From Pseudomonadota bacterium (GTDB lineage Bacteria > Pseudomonadota > Gammaproteobacteria > Steroidobacterales > Steroidobacteraceae): DNA of 13,276 nucleotides. A model generated the notes under the pieces. It made no database searches and had not been told where the DNA came from. It was given only the letters and a program-made list of their open reading frames with translations. Positions 10,997 to 13,276 of this stretch are shown in pieces. Where the stretch lies: the NCBI GenBank assembly GCA_021808035.1, contig JAKBCG010000034.1, positions 1-13,276 of the forward strand. The letters are read 5' to 3'. Positions within the stretch are counted from its first letter, which is position 1. Each line of letters begins with the position of its first letter. A program made the position numbers and the translations under genes.

Positions 10997-11015
10997 GACA
11001 TCCAGGACGAGGGCG

Positions 11016-11642
11016 ATGGCGAAACGGAGCAAGAGCAGCGCTCGCTGGCTGGCCGAGCACGCGAGCGACGAGTACGTGAAACGCGCCCAACGCGAGGGCT
11101 GGCGTTCGCGCGCGGTGTTCAAGCTCGAGGAGATCCAGCGCCGCGAGCGGCTGCTGCGGCCGGGGATGGGCTGCGTCGATCTCGGCGCGGCTCCCGGCGG
11201 CTGGAGCCAGTACGCCGCGAAGATCATCGGGGCCTCCGGGCGGCTGGTCGCAACCGACATCCTGCCGATGGACGCGATTCCCGGCGTCGTGTTCATCCAG
11301 GGGGACTTTCGCGAGGAGTCCGTCCTCGGGGGGATCCTCGAGCATCTCGGAACAACGCGGGTGGACCTTGTTTTGTCCGACATGGCCCCCAACATGTCCG
11401 GAATCGACGCGGTGGATCAACCGCGTTCGATCGCATTGGCGGAATTGGCCGTGGATTTCGCGCAGCGGGTGCTGGCGCCCGGCGGCGACCTGCTGGTGAA
11501 GGTGTTCCAAGGAGAGGGGTTCGAGACGCTGATGCGGGAGCTGCGGCGGGGATTCGCCCGGGTCGTCACGTCGAAGCCCAAGGCCTCGCGCGCCCGCAGT
11601 TCCGAGATCTACCTGTTGGCGCGCCAGTTTCGGATGGTGTAA
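11016..11642 (+). CDS. rlmE: 23S rRNA (uridine-2'-O)-methyltransferase RlmE (FtsJ/RrmJ)
   Basis: RlmE uses SAM to methylate the 2'-O of U2552 in 23S rRNA late in 50S assembly. The protein has 208 residues (E. coli 209). The SAM-binding motif VDLGAAPGGWSQYA begins at 54, and the catalytic K-D-K-E tetrad is present as K36 (VFKLEE), D122 (SDMAPNMSG), K162 (VKVFQGEG) and E197 (SSEIYL). An open frame extends upstream to 10851 but would overlap yhbY. ATG at 11016 gives the expected start MAKRSKSSARWL, with AGGA (11004-11007) 8 nt upstream. It pairs functionally with the divergent YhbY in 50S assembly and lies 65 bp before ftsH, the common rlmE-ftsH order. No convincing sigma-32 promoter was found here. 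Confidence 0.97.
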   Translation: MAKRSKSSARWLAEHASDEYVKRAQREGWRSRAVFKLEEIQRRERLLRPGMGCVDLGAAPGGWSQYAAKIIGASGRLVATDILPMDAIPGVVFIQGDFREESVLGGILEHLGTTRVDLVLSDMAPNMSGIDAVDQPRSIALAELAVDFAQRVLAPGGDLLVKVFQGEGFETLMRELRRGFARVVTSKPKASRARSSEIYLLARQFRMV

Positions 11643-11707
11643 CGTCGTTTTCTGAACGTTCGGTCGGCCGAGGGGTCGTACCGGGTACCGCGTCGCGAGG
11701 GTGACAC

Positions 11708-13276
<1,569 letters not shown>

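Noticed and set aside
10851..11015. Upstream extension of rlmE to 10851
   Set aside because: It would overlap the conserved yhbY coding region and add residues unknown in RlmE. The ATG at 11016 gives the family N-terminus and has a Shine-Dalgarno.
11370..11400. Possible sigma-32-like sequence in rlmE before ftsH (CTTG followed by CCCCCAAC)
   Set aside because: The -35 half lacks the AAA, and the sequence encodes the invariant SDMAPN motif, so the CCCC is explained by codons.

Overview
The window is a dense, almost entirely + strand housekeeping block in very GC-rich DNA. Its order is hrcA (3' part), grpE, dnaK, dnaJ, dapB, carA, carB, greA, a DUF4149-type membrane protein gene, yhbY (on the - strand), rlmE and ftsH (5' part). 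This order, the E. coli-like protein lengths and active-site spacing, and an FtsH N-terminus beginning MNDLTK (which I recall from Xanthomonas-type FtsH) point to a high-GC gammaproteobacterium, possibly Xanthomonadales, Steroidobacterales or Chromatiales. Genus cannot be fixed from this sequence.

Region 1 (2-4454) is the heat-shock chaperone block. It encodes the repressor HrcA, the nucleotide exchange factor GrpE, DnaK and DnaJ. A strong sigma-32-like promoter (1270-1298) sits just before dnaK. Two GC-rich hairpins lie between dnaK and dnaJ, the second followed by TTTT. They probably reduce dnaJ expression relative to dnaK.

Region 2 (4464-9838) is biosynthetic: dapB (lysine and diaminopimelate), then carA and carB (carbamoyl phosphate for pyrimidines and arginine). 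The 176-bp gap before carA holds a near-consensus sigma-70 promoter, an 8-codon leader ORF with its own Shine-Dalgarno, and a perfect 12-bp inverted repeat overlapping that ORF. This is a plausible leader/attenuator and the most interesting regulatory candidate here. carA also carries two AT-rich, rare-codon patches, one of them (18% GC over 50 nt) at its extreme 3' end just before carB.

Region 3 (9835-13276) covers transcription, ribosome and membrane quality control. greA overlaps carB by GTGA, and the DUF4149 gene overlaps greA the same way. yhbY converges on and overlaps the DUF4149 gene by 30 bp. yhbY and rlmE diverge from a 33-bp gap with a two-way -10-like element. ftsH follows rlmE, starts with TTG after a strong Shine-Dalgarno, and runs off the window.

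No mobile element, CRISPR array, tRNA, rRNA, defence gene or other accessory system was seen. No stretch longer than about 180 bases lacks a gene. The novelty here is limited to candidate cis-regulatory structure and local composition, not a new multi-gene system.
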